This document shows, piece after piece, positions 6,075 through 13,879 of a DNA stretch of 18,281 nt. A program made the translations under genes and the position numbers. This DNA comes from Dehalococcoidales bacterium (GTDB lineage Bacteria > Chloroflexota > Dehalococcoidia > Dehalococcoidales > UBA5760). Each line of letters opens with the position of its first letter. Position 1 is the first letter of the stretch. The DNA is taken from positions 1 to 18,281 of the forward strand of contig JAFGFP010000121.1 in NCBI GenBank assembly GCA_016931015.1, given 5' to 3'. A model generated the notes under the pieces. The model made no database searches and was not told the origin of the DNA. It saw only the letters and a list, made by a program, of their open reading frames with translations.

Positions 6075-7790
6075 CTAGTGCTCAAAGTAGGCGGCGAGCG
6101 CCGCCCTAGGCAGGGTGTTCAGTACGTCCGCCGCCCGGCACCAGCCCCGCCGGGCCACCCCGATACCGAAGCGCATGAAATCAAGGTGCTCGCCGGCGTG
6201 GGCATCGGTGCTGATAACCAGCTTAACCCCCAGCTCCCGCGCCCGATAGACGTGGGTGTCTTTAAGGTCGAGCCGGCTGGGCATGGCGTTAATCTCCAGG
6301 GCGGTATTGGTACGCAGCGCCGCCTGAAAGACCGCCTCCATATCGGCCGCTACCGGCTCCCGCGCCTGGAGCAGGCGGCAGGTGGGGTGCGCCAGGATGT
6401 CCACATGCGGACTCTCCATAGCCCTTATCAGCCGCTCCGTCATACGGGCCTCGCTCTGGCCCATCCCGGAATGCACCGCCGCAATGACGATATCCAGCTC
6501 CCCAAGCAGCTCCTCGGACATATCCAGGCTGCCGTCGGCCCGGATGTCCACCTCCATGCCGCTAAAGATGTGAATCCCCTTTATCTTCTGATTAAGCTCT
6601 CTAATCAATTCTATCTGCTGCCTAAGCCGATTGTTATCCAGCCCGTGAGCGATACCCCGCCCCGCCGAGTGGTCGGAAATCGCCAGGTATTGGTAGCCCT
6701 TAGCCTTCGCCGCCTGGGCCATAGCCTCCAGGCTGTCGCGGCCGTCGCTCCAGTCGGTGTGCACGTGGAGGTCGCCCTTGATGTCGGCTAATTCCACCAG
6801 CATCGGGATGTTACCCGCCTCGGCCAGGGCTATCTCCTGCTGGCCCTCCCGTATCTCCGGGGGCATGAACTGTAGGCCCTGGCGCCGGTAGAAATCCGCC
6901 TCACTGGTAAACTTCTCTAATTTACCCGTCGCAAGGTCGGTGATGCCGTACTCCGAGAGCTTGAGCCCCATGCGGTGCGCCCGTTCCCGCAGGTTAACGT
7001 TGTGCTGCATACTGCCCGTGAAGTGCTGGAGCAGCGAGCCGAAGGAATCGTGCTCCACAATTCTGAAGTCGACCTGAAGCCCCCCGGCCATTACCACGCT
7101 CGCCTTGGTGGTGCCTTTGGCCAGTATTTCCCTGACCTGGGGCAGGCTGACGAAGGCCTGAATCACCGTCGGGGCGTCGTCGGCGGTGCCCATGAGGTCA
7201 ATATCGCCGATGGTCTCCCGGAAGCGCCGCAGGCTCCCGGCCGGGGTCAGGTTCTTTAAGCCGGGCACACCCTTGAGGCCGGCCATAATCTCGTCCACTA
7301 CCGAGAGCGCCTCGCCGATAGGGATACGCCGGTCTTTACGCCTAAGAGCCTGAATGTGACGCCGGATGTTCTCCACGGTCTTCTCGCCCAGGCGCGGCAG
7401 CGCAGCGACCCGGCCCTCGTTAATGGCCTCTTCCAGCTCGTCCAGGGACTTTATGTCAAGCTCGTTGCCGAGCCGCATGGCCGTCTTGGGGCCGATACCG
7501 GGCACTTCAAGCAGAGTGCTCATTCCCTCCGGGAACTCCGCCTTTAGCTCTTCGTAGTACTGGAGACGGCCGGTGGTTACGAACTCGGTAATCTTCTTGG
7601 CGATGGCCTCCCCCACTCCGGGCACCTCCCTGAGCCGGCCCTCCGCGACCAGCTCCGCCACCTCCTGGGGCAGGTGCTCCAGAGAGAAGACCGCCCGCTG
7701 GTAGGCCCTTATCTTAAACGGGTTCTCCCCTTTGAGCTCAAGGAGGTCGGCGATGGCCTGAAAGACCTTAGCGACCTCGGCGTTTTTCAT
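6075..7790 (-). CDS. polX: DNA polymerase/3'-5' exonuclease PolX
   Basis: A 571-aa family X DNA repair polymerase fused to a PHP exonuclease. In order: helix-hairpin-helix DNA-binding segments (VPGVGEAIAKKI near residue 56, VPGIGPKTAMRL near 96), the nucleotidyltransferase core with GSLRRFRETIGDIDLM (catalytic D196 and D198) and the third carboxylate D241 in QVDFRIV, then the PHP domain from about 340 with DLHVHTDWSDGRDS, ISDHSAG, GMEVDI, AAVHSGM, ILAHPT and STDAHA, all metal-ligand motifs intact. It likely fills gaps in base excision repair with editing ability. I choose the ATG at 7790 because it overlaps the secA stop as ATGA and gives the usual MKNxEVAxVF start; an ATG four codons upstream at 7802 is the alternative. 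Confidence 0.95.
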   Translation of the reverse strand: MKNAEVAKVFQAIADLLELKGENPFKIRAYQRAVFSLEHLPQEVAELVAEGRLREVPGVGEAIAKKITEFVTTGRLQYYEELKAEFPEGMSTLLEVPGIGPKTAMRLGNELDIKSLDELEEAINEGRVAALPRLGEKTVENIRRHIQALRRKDRRIPIGEALSVVDEIMAGLKGVPGLKNLTPAGSLRRFRETIGDIDLMGTADDAPTVIQAFVSLPQVREILAKGTTKASVVMAGGLQVDFRIVEHDSFGSLLQHFTGSMQHNVNLRERAHRMGLKLSEYGITDLATGKLEKFTSEADFYRRQGLQFMPPEIREGQQEIALAEAGNIPMLVELADIKGDLHVHTDWSDGRDSLEAMAQAAKAKGYQYLAISDHSAGRGIAHGLDNNRLRQQIELIRELNQKIKGIHIFSGMEVDIRADGSLDMSEELLGELDIVIAAVHSGMGQSEARMTERLIRAMESPHVDILAHPTCRLLQAREPVAADMEAVFQAALRTNTALEINAMPSRLDLKDTHVYRARELGVKLVISTDAHAGEHLDFMRFGIGVARRGWCRAADVLNTLPRAALAAYFEH

Positions 7791-10465
7791 CGCCCGCAGC
7801 ATTTTTTGTACTTCTTCCCGCTACCGCAGGGGCAGGGGTCGTTACGCCCAACCTTACCGACTACCTTACCATCAGCCACCTTAGGCGGCGGTTTCTTAGG
7901 GCCGGAGGCTTTGCCGGGGCTAACCTGAGCCATGGGCGTCTCCACCTGTTTCGGGGGCGCCTCTTTCTTCTTAATGGTCACATGGTAGATAGCGTGGGCC
8001 ACGTCGTGCTGATAGGTGGTCTTTAGCTCCTCGAACTGCTCGAAGCCCACGCTACGGTAGGCATCGATTGACCGCACCTGGCGCAGACTCTGCCAGCCGG
8101 CCTCCCGACGCCGGTCCTCCATAGCCGTCAGGTGCTCAATCCACAGGCTGTCCAAGATGCGTAACAGCACCAGCCGCTCCATGACCCGTACGTTCTCCGA
8201 GCCCATCTCCTGCTCCCGGGCCTCATAGAGCGCCTCCGAGTGCTCAATAAGCTTAGCCTCAACCTCTCCCGGCTCCATCTTAGCCAGGGTATCGGCGGTT
8301 AGCTCCGGCGGCAGGGGCATAATGGCGCCCACCTCCCTCACCAGCCCCACCACGTCCCACTCGTCGCTACGGTCTTCGGGGAGATAGGTGGCCACCGCAC
8401 TCTGTATCTCCCGGGCCACCATGGCCAGAATGTTCGCCTTGAGGTCGGCATTACCCAGAATCTTACGCCGCTCTTCATAGATGAGCTCGCGGTGGGTGTT
8501 AACCACGTCGTCGTATTCCACCAGGTGCTTACGGACATCGAAGTGGTAGCCCTCGACCCGCTTCTGCACGTCTTCAATCGTCTTGTTAATGAACCGGTTC
8601 TCAATCGGGGTGTCCTCATCCAGGCCCAGCCGCTCCATGAAGCCCTTAATGCGCTCGCCGCCGAAGCGTTTGACGATGTCGTCCTCCAGGGAGACGTAGA
8701 AGCGGGTGCTGCCCGGGTCGCCCTGACGTCCCGACCTTCCCCGGAGCTGGTTATCAATGCGCCGCGCCTCGTGGCGCTCGGTGGCCAGGACATGAAGGCC
8801 GCCGGCCTCAATGACCTGACTGTGTCGCTTCTGCCACTCCTGCCACTCCTTCTTATTCTCCCGGGGCGGCTCCTTGCCCCCGAGGACAATGTCGACCCCG
8901 CGCCCGGCCATATTGGTGGCCACGGTGACCGCCCCCGGCTTACCCGCGTCGGAGATAATACCCGCCTCCTTCTCGTGGAGCTTGGCGTTAAGCACCTGAT
9001 GCGCTATCCCCTTGCGTGTCAGGCGGCCGCTCAGGTCTTCCGACTTCTCGATGGACACCGTGCCCACGATTATGGGCCGCCCCTGCTGGTGGAACTCGTC
9101 AATCTCGCGCACCACCGCCTTGAACTTGGCTTCTTCATCTTTATAAATCAGGTCCGAGTAGTCCTGACGCATCATCGGCTTATTGGTGGGAATAACCAGC
9201 ACTTCGAGTTCATATATCTTGTGGAACTCCTCGGCCTCGGTGACCGCGGTGCCGGTCATCCCGGCCAGCTTGTGATACATACGAAAGTAGTTCTGGATGG
9301 TAATCGTGGCGTAGGTCTTGGTCTCCCGCTGCACCACGACCCGTTCCTTGGCCTCAATCGCCTGATGCAGCCCCTCGGAGTAACGGCGCCCCACCATGAG
9401 CCGCCCCGTAAACTGGTCGACAATAATAACCTGGCCGTCCTTGACCACGTAGTCAACGTCCTTCTTGTAGAGGGCGTGGGCCTTGAGGGCGCTCTCCAGG
9501 TGGCGAATCAGCGAGTGGTTCGACGGGTCGTAAAGGCTGGGTGACTTGAGTAAGCCCGACTTAGCCAGCGTCCGCTCCATGTTGCTCATGCCGTCCTCGG
9601 TCAGGGTCGCCGTGCGCGTCTTGGCATCAATCTCATAGTCGGCCTCCGGCCTCAGGCGCGGCACGAGCTGGGCGAATATCGGGTACAGCTTCCCCGCCTC
9701 TTCGTCAGGGCCGCTGATGATGAGCGGCGTCCGGGCCTCGTCGATTAAGAGGTTATCCACCTCGTCGACGATGGCGTAATTAAGCTCTTTCTGGACGCGG
9801 CTCCTCAGGTCAATCACCATGTTGTCCCTAAGATAATCGAACCCGAACTCGCTACTGGTGCCGTAGGTGATGTCCGCCCGGTAAGCCTCGCCGCGGGGGA
9901 TGGGGCGGAAGTGGCGCCAGGGGTCGAGCTCCTTACCCGAATCGTAGTCGGGGTCGTAGAGCCGGGCCGGGGTGTGCTCGTCCGGGCTCTGCATGGGGTA
10001 GATGCTGGCTACGCTTACCCCCAGGGCGTGATAGACCGGCCCCATCCAGTAGGGGTCGCGCCGGGCCAGATAGTCGTTAACGGTCACCAGATGACAGCCC
10101 TTACCGGCCAGGGAGTTGAGATAGAGGGGCAGGGTAGCCACCAGGGTTTTCCCCTCGCCGGTCTTCATCTCGGCAATCTTACCCTGATGGAGGACGATAC
10201 CCCCCAGAAGCTGCACGTCGTAGTGGCGCTGACCCAGCGTCCTCTTCGCCACCTCCCTGACGGCGGCAAAGGCCTCGGGCAGGAGCTCGTCCAGGGTCGC
10301 CCCGTCCTTAAGCCGAGCCCGAAACTCCTCGGTCTTAGCGCCTAGCTCCTCATCACTGAGCTTCTCGAAATCCGGCTCAAGCTCGTTTACCCTATCGACG
10401 AGCGGCTGAAGACGCTTAAGCTCCTTCTCGTTAGAGTCCCCAAAACCGCTAAATAACTTAATCAT
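7787..10465 (-). CDS. secA: Preprotein translocase ATPase SecA
   Basis: The 892-aa motor of the Sec pathway, which drives unfolded preproteins through SecYEG using ATP at the cytoplasmic face of the membrane. Seen: Walker A MKTGEGKT (100-107), Walker B DEVD (234-237) followed by NLLIDEARTPLIISG, the second motor-domain motif around VTVATNMAGRGVDIVLGG, the LRGRSGRQGDPGSTRFYVSLEDD arginine-rich ATPase stretch, and the C-terminal zinc-binding SEC-C tail NDPCPCGSGKKYKKCCGR with C878, C880, C889 and C890 that usually contacts SecB or ribosomes. The length is normal. The start ATG overlaps the stop of the DUF2007 gene as ATGA (10462-10465), and its own stop overlaps the polX start the same way, so the three are translationally coupled. 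Confidence 0.98.
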   Translation of the reverse strand: MIKLFSGFGDSNEKELKRLQPLVDRVNELEPDFEKLSDEELGAKTEEFRARLKDGATLDELLPEAFAAVREVAKRTLGQRHYDVQLLGGIVLHQGKIAEMKTGEGKTLVATLPLYLNSLAGKGCHLVTVNDYLARRDPYWMGPVYHALGVSVASIYPMQSPDEHTPARLYDPDYDSGKELDPWRHFRPIPRGEAYRADITYGTSSEFGFDYLRDNMVIDLRSRVQKELNYAIVDEVDNLLIDEARTPLIISGPDEEAGKLYPIFAQLVPRLRPEADYEIDAKTRTATLTEDGMSNMERTLAKSGLLKSPSLYDPSNHSLIRHLESALKAHALYKKDVDYVVKDGQVIIVDQFTGRLMVGRRYSEGLHQAIEAKERVVVQRETKTYATITIQNYFRMYHKLAGMTGTAVTEAEEFHKIYELEVLVIPTNKPMMRQDYSDLIYKDEEAKFKAVVREIDEFHQQGRPIIVGTVSIEKSEDLSGRLTRKGIAHQVLNAKLHEKEAGIISDAGKPGAVTVATNMAGRGVDIVLGGKEPPRENKKEWQEWQKRHSQVIEAGGLHVLATERHEARRIDNQLRGRSGRQGDPGSTRFYVSLEDDIVKRFGGERIKGFMERLGLDEDTPIENRFINKTIEDVQKRVEGYHFDVRKHLVEYDDVVNTHRELIYEERRKILGNADLKANILAMVAREIQSAVATYLPEDRSDEWDVVGLVREVGAIMPLPPELTADTLAKMEPGEVEAKLIEHSEALYEAREQEMGSENVRVMERLVLLRILDSLWIEHLTAMEDRRREAGWQSLRQVRSIDAYRSVGFEQFEELKTTYQHDVAHAIYHVTIKKKEAPPKQVETPMAQVSPGKASGPKKPPPKVADGKVVGKVGRNDPCPCGSGKKYKKCCGR

Positions 10466-10689
10466 GTTTCCCTTTCCTTGATAAGTGACCTGGCCCTATC
10501 CGCCATCTCGGCCCGCACCATAACCCTGACCTCGGCAATCCCGTCCACGGTGAGGCCGTAGATGTTACGCGCCGCCTCGCCCTGTAGGAGGCACGGTATC
10601 CCGTGATACTCAAGCAGGCTCCGGATAACCTGGGCCTCAATCTCCCCGCTGGCCCGGTAAACCTCGACCAGCTCCTCACGACTGCTCAA
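10462..10689 (-). CDS. DUF2007-type small signal-transducing domain protein
   Basis: A 75-aa protein resembling the DUF2007 family (putative prokaryotic signal transducing protein): EVYRASGEIEAQVIRSLLEYHGIPCLL, then a beta strand and a final helix MADRARSLIKE. This is the usual one-domain alpha/beta fold, related in appearance to PII-like or ferredoxin-like folds; the role is unknown. It starts at TTG 10689 with AGGAG seven bases upstream, overlaps the end of prs by 14 bases, and its stop overlaps the secA ATG by four. A GTG in another frame at 10679 gives an arginine/serine-rich product and is not real. Confidence 0.85.
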   Translation of the reverse strand: MSSREELVEVYRASGEIEAQVIRSLLEYHGIPCLLQGEAARNIYGLTVDGIAEVRVMVRAEMADRARSLIKERET

Positions 10690-11623
10690 ACAAGGCTCCT
10701 ATGGAGAGTCCGGTGTGAATACGGTGTATCGCCTCGCCCAAAAGCGGCGCAATCGGCAGGACGGTAATCTTAGCCAGCTTCTTGGTAATGTCCACCGGCA
10801 CGGTATCGGTAACCACCACCTCCTTCACCGGACAGGCGGCTATCCTGGGGATTGCCTCCCCGGAAAATATGGGGTGGGTACAGCAGGAGTATACCTCCCT
10901 GGCCCCCCGCTTCCCCAAGGCCTCGACCACGTTCATCAGGGAACCGGCCGTGTCTATCTCGTCGTCTACGGTGAGCGCTACCTTACCCGCAACCTCACCG
11001 ATAATATTCAGGGCTTCGGCGCGGTCGGCGTTACCCACCCGCCTCTTCTCCACGATGGCCAGGGGGGCATTAAGCTTTTCCGCCAGGTCGCGCGCCCGCT
11101 TGGAAATCCCGATGTCGGTAGCCACCACCACCAGGCTGTCGTTAAGGCCCTTCTCCTCGAAATAGCGGCCCAAGATGTAAAGAGCGGTGAGCTCGTCAAC
11201 CGGGATGTTAAAGAAGCCCTGAATCTGAGCGGCGTGCAGGTCGACGGTGAGCAGCCGGTTGGCCCCGGCCACGGTAAGCAGGTCGGCCACCAGGCGCGCC
11301 GTTATCGGCACCCGGGGCTGGTCTTTCTTATCAGTGCGTCCGTAGGCGTAGTAAGGAACCACCGCCGTAATGCGCGCCGCCGAGGCACGCTTTAAGGCGT
11401 CAATCATAATCAGAAGCTCGACCAGGTTCTTATTGACCGGGGAGGAGAGGGGCTGGATGACAAAGGCATCCCGCTGGCGCACGTTCTCCAGGATACGCAC
11501 GAAGATATTCTCGTTAGTGAACTCAAAGACATCGCACTTACCCAGGGGGATGTTGAGATAATCAGCCACCGCCTGGGCCAGGGCCGGGTGGGCACTACCG
11601 CTAAACACCTTTATCTCGTCCAT
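10676..11623 (-). CDS. prs: Ribose-phosphate pyrophosphokinase (PRPP synthetase)
   Basis: A 315-aa enzyme that makes PRPP from ribose 5-phosphate and ATP for purine, pyrimidine, histidine, tryptophan and NAD synthesis. Seen: N-terminal FSGSAHPALAQAVADYLN, the flexible region YYAYGRTDKKDQPR (91-104), VDLHAAQIQGFF with metal-binding H130, catalytic-loop K193-R194-R195, the PRPP loop VDDEIDTAGS (219-228) and CCTHPIFSG. Two deviations from the Bacillus type are visible: ARQDRK is GRTDKK, and the SPDxGG ribose-5-phosphate-side motif reads ATDIGI. This probably marks a Prs subgroup rather than loss of function, as the loops and active-site residues are otherwise kept. A strong GAGGAGGAG site precedes the ATG. 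It lies 53 bases after glyA in the same operon. Confidence 0.95.
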   Translation of the reverse strand: MDEIKVFSGSAHPALAQAVADYLNIPLGKCDVFEFTNENIFVRILENVRQRDAFVIQPLSSPVNKNLVELLIMIDALKRASAARITAVVPYYAYGRTDKKDQPRVPITARLVADLLTVAGANRLLTVDLHAAQIQGFFNIPVDELTALYILGRYFEEKGLNDSLVVVATDIGISKRARDLAEKLNAPLAIVEKRRVGNADRAEALNIIGEVAGKVALTVDDEIDTAGSLMNVVEALGKRGAREVYSCCTHPIFSGEAIPRIAACPVKEVVVTDTVPVDITKKLAKITVLPIAPLLGEAIHRIHTGLSIGALFEQS

Positions 11624-11676
11624 TAGTCGCTCCTCCTCTATAAATAAGCCTGTCCTCTGTGTCGCCAGGCCTTTTT

Positions 11677-12924
11677 CTACGGGTCGTCAACCCCGGGCAG
11701 GGGAAAGCGCCGGCAGAGCTCGCTGACCTCCCGGCGCACCTTACCCCGGAGATTACTGTCATCCATCCCGGTAAGCACCCTGAAAACCAGGGCGGCAATC
11801 CGCTTCATCTCCGCCTCACCGAAGCCACGCGTGGTCACCGCCGGCGTGCCCAGTCTGATGCCGCTCGTCGTCCGGGGCGGGTGCGGGTCGAAGGGGATGG
11901 CGTTACGGTTAACGATGATGCCGGCCTCCCCCAGGGCCACCTCGGCCTCACGGCCGGTCACCCCGATACCGGTAAGGTCGACCAGCACCATGTGATTATC
12001 CGTCCCCCCCGAGACGAGACGCAGCCCCAGACCTTTAAGCTCGCGGGCCAAGACCTGGGCGTTATCCAATAGCGCCCGCTGGTAGTCGGCAAACTCGGGC
12101 TGAAGCGCCTCCTGAAAGGCCACCGCCTTGGCGGCGATGACGTGCATCAGGGGCCCGCCCTGCATCTCCGGGAAGACGGCGGCGTCTATCTTAGAGGCCA
12201 GCTCCTTACGGCCCAGGATAAAGCCGCCGCGCGGGCCGCGCAGCGTCTTATGCGTGGTCGAGGTTATCACCTCGGCGTAGGGCACCGGGGTAGGGTGCAG
12301 ACCTACCGCCACCATACCAGCGATGTGGGCAATGTCGGCCACCAGCGCCGCCCCAACCAGGTCGGCGATATTACGAAACTGCTCGAAGTCGATAATCCGG
12401 GCGTAGGCACTGGCCCCGACCACAATCAGCTTGGGCTTGTGCTCCACGACCAGCCTTTCCAGCTCCCGATAGTCAATCCGCTCCGTCTCGCGATTAACCC
12501 CGTAGGGCACGAAGTTATAGAGCCGGCCCGAAAAGCTCACCGAGGCGCCGTGGGTGAGGTGACCGCCGTGAGCCAGGCTCATGCCCATGACGGTATCACC
12601 GGGCCCGAGAAGAACGTAATAGGCGGCCATGTTCGCCTGCGCCCCGCTGTGCGGCTGGACGTTGGCGTGCCCGGCGTGAAACAGCTCCTTAACCCGCGCT
12701 ACGGCCAGCTTCTCCACCGCATCCACATTCTCGCAGCCGCCGTAGTAGCGCCGCCCGGGATAGCCCTCGGCATACTTATCGGTGAGAAACGAGCCCTGCG
12801 CCTCAAGCACCGCATGGCTGGCGTAGTTCTCCGAGGCGATAAGGTTTATCGTCTCCCGCTGCCTCTTTACCTCGGCTCCGAGAGCCCGGCTGATTTCGGG
12901 GTCAACTCTATCCAGAATACTCAA
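11677..12924 (-). CDS. glyA: Serine hydroxymethyltransferase
   Basis: A 415-aa PLP enzyme interconverting serine plus tetrahydrofolate with glycine plus methylene-tetrahydrofolate, the main entry to one-carbon metabolism. Seen: INLIASENYAS near residue 26, the YAEGYPGRRYYGGCENVD block (51-68), HSGAQANMAAY (92-102), the PLP-contact DIAHIAGMVA (197-206) and the Schiff-base lysine K226 in TSTTHKTLRGPRGG. The length is standard. The start is TTG at 12924, not ATG, with GGGAGGT just upstream. It is the first gene of a six-gene minus-strand operon, behind a promoter with a consensus -35. One-carbon units, glycine and PRPP (from prs next door) all feed purine synthesis. Confidence 0.97.
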   Translation of the reverse strand: MSILDRVDPEISRALGAEVKRQRETINLIASENYASHAVLEAQGSFLTDKYAEGYPGRRYYGGCENVDAVEKLAVARVKELFHAGHANVQPHSGAQANMAAYYVLLGPGDTVMGMSLAHGGHLTHGASVSFSGRLYNFVPYGVNRETERIDYRELERLVVEHKPKLIVVGASAYARIIDFEQFRNIADLVGAALVADIAHIAGMVAVGLHPTPVPYAEVITSTTHKTLRGPRGGFILGRKELASKIDAAVFPEMQGGPLMHVIAAKAVAFQEALQPEFADYQRALLDNAQVLARELKGLGLRLVSGGTDNHMVLVDLTGIGVTGREAEVALGEAGIIVNRNAIPFDPHPPRTTSGIRLGTPAVTTRGFGEAEMKRIAALVFRVLTGMDDSNLRGKVRREVSELCRRFPLPGVDDP

Positions 12925-12941
12925 TGTTACCTCCCGTTTGC

Positions 12942-12970
12942 AGTCTACAACCGCACCCTGATACTGTCAA
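12942..12970 (-). promoter_or_regulatory. Sigma-70-like promoter for the glyA-prs-secA-polX operon
   Basis: On the minus strand a perfect TTGACA (12970-12965) and TAGACT (12947-12942, 4 of 6) are separated by 17 bases. The leader before the TTG start at 12924 would be about 10 bases, just enough for its GGGAGGT, so no riboswitch fits there. It lies back to back with the plus-strand promoter at 13048. Confidence 0.7.
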
Positions 12971-13047
12971 CAACTTCCGGGAAACCGAGCAGGTCGCCAT
13001 AAATCGAAAGGCTAAGTCCGGCCGCCTGAAATCACGGCGCCGACCCC

Positions 13048-13076
13048 TTGACAAGAGCGCCCACCCCTTTTATTAT
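13048..13076 (+). promoter_or_regulatory. Near-consensus sigma-70 promoter for the NADH diaphorase operon
   Basis: A perfect TTGACA (13048-13053) and TATTAT (13071-13076, 5 of 6) stand 17 bases apart. Transcription would start near 13083, leaving a leader of about 17 bases before the ATG at 13100 with no recognisable Shine-Dalgarno. Confidence 0.75.
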
Positions 13077-13099
13077 AGTGGTTAAACGGTAAAACTTAA

Positions 13100-13858
13100 A
13101 TGGCGAAGAAAAAGACCAAGTCAGCCTTTATCGGCCTTAAGGTAACCAGCGAGCAGGCGGAGACCCTGGCCCACCTCCAGAAGGCCCTGAACTCCCCCAC
13201 CAAGACCGAGGTGCTCCTGAAGGGCCTTGAGCTACTGGCCGGTAGCTCGCTACCGGAAACGCCCCCGGCCCAGCCCACCCCGAGAGCCGCCCCGCAACTG
13301 GCCACCAGCCGTGAGCTGGGCCAGATTGAGGCCGAAGCCCGCCACTACCTGAACGCCCTGGCGCAGACCAGGAACCGAAGCGAGGAGGTGATGAAGCAAA
13401 TGGTTCAGGAGCTTGCCAAGATAGACCAGACGGTAGACAAGTATCACGGCGACCGGAACTACCTCATCCAGATACTGCTCGACATTCAGCGGGAAAACCG
13501 CTGGCTGCCCCGGGACGCCCTGATATGGATTAGTGAGAAGCTGGATGTCCCCTTGAGCCAGATATACCACATCGCCACCTTCTACAAGGCCTTCAGCCTG
13601 GTACCCCAGGGGCGTCACTCGGTATCGGTGTGCACCGGCACCGCCTGCCACGTGCGGGGGGCTCCCCGCCTACTGGAGAAGGTTACCGACACCCTAAAGA
13701 TAAGGCCGGGAGAGACCTCGAGCGACCAGCGCTTCTCGCTGAGCACGGTTAACTGCCTCGGCTGCTGCGCCCTGGGCCCGGTGATGGTGGTCGATGACGA
13801 GTACCACAGTAACCCGTCCACCGAAGAGATGGAGAAGCTATTCTCCGCCTGCAAATAG
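13100..13858 (+). CDS. nuoE: NuoE/HoxE-like [2Fe-2S] subunit with ribbon-helix-helix-like N-terminal domain
   Basis: A 252-aa protein. The C-terminal 140 residues are a NuoE/HydC/HoxE thioredoxin-like [2Fe-2S] subunit: a helical start (YLIQILLDIQRENRWLP), YHIATFYKAFSL, then cluster ligands C178-x4-C183 (VCTGTACHVRG) and C219-x3-C223 (CLGCCALGP). It would relay electrons with the flavoprotein encoded next. It is about 100 residues longer than usual. Residues 9-47 read strand (FIGLKVT), helix (SEQAETLAHLQKALN), turn (SPT), helix (KTEVLLKGLELLAG), the plan of a ribbon-helix-helix DNA-binding or dimerisation domain, preceded by basic KKKTK and followed by a proline-rich linker (52-66). The ATG at 13100 has no clear ribosome site, while in-frame ATGs at 13391 and 13400 follow AGGAGG and would give a normal-sized NuoE of 155 or 152 residues. 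Confidence 0.9.
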   Translation: MAKKKTKSAFIGLKVTSEQAETLAHLQKALNSPTKTEVLLKGLELLAGSSLPETPPAQPTPRAAPQLATSRELGQIEAEARHYLNALAQTRNRSEEVMKQMVQELAKIDQTVDKYHGDRNYLIQILLDIQRENRWLPRDALIWISEKLDVPLSQIYHIATFYKAFSLVPQGRHSVSVCTGTACHVRGAPRLLEKVTDTLKIRPGETSSDQRFSLSTVNCLGCCALGPVMVVDDEYHSNPSTEEMEKLFSACK

Positions 13859-13879
13859 GCGAGGGGAAAGGAGAGAGCC

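Noticed and set aside
8492..9544. 350-codon open frame antisense to secA
   Set aside because: No recognisable domain, no ribosome site, and it lies wholly within a motif-complete secA.
12925..12965. Glycine or folate-type riboswitch ahead of glyA
   Set aside because: The promoter leaves a leader of only about 10 bases, too short for any aptamer.
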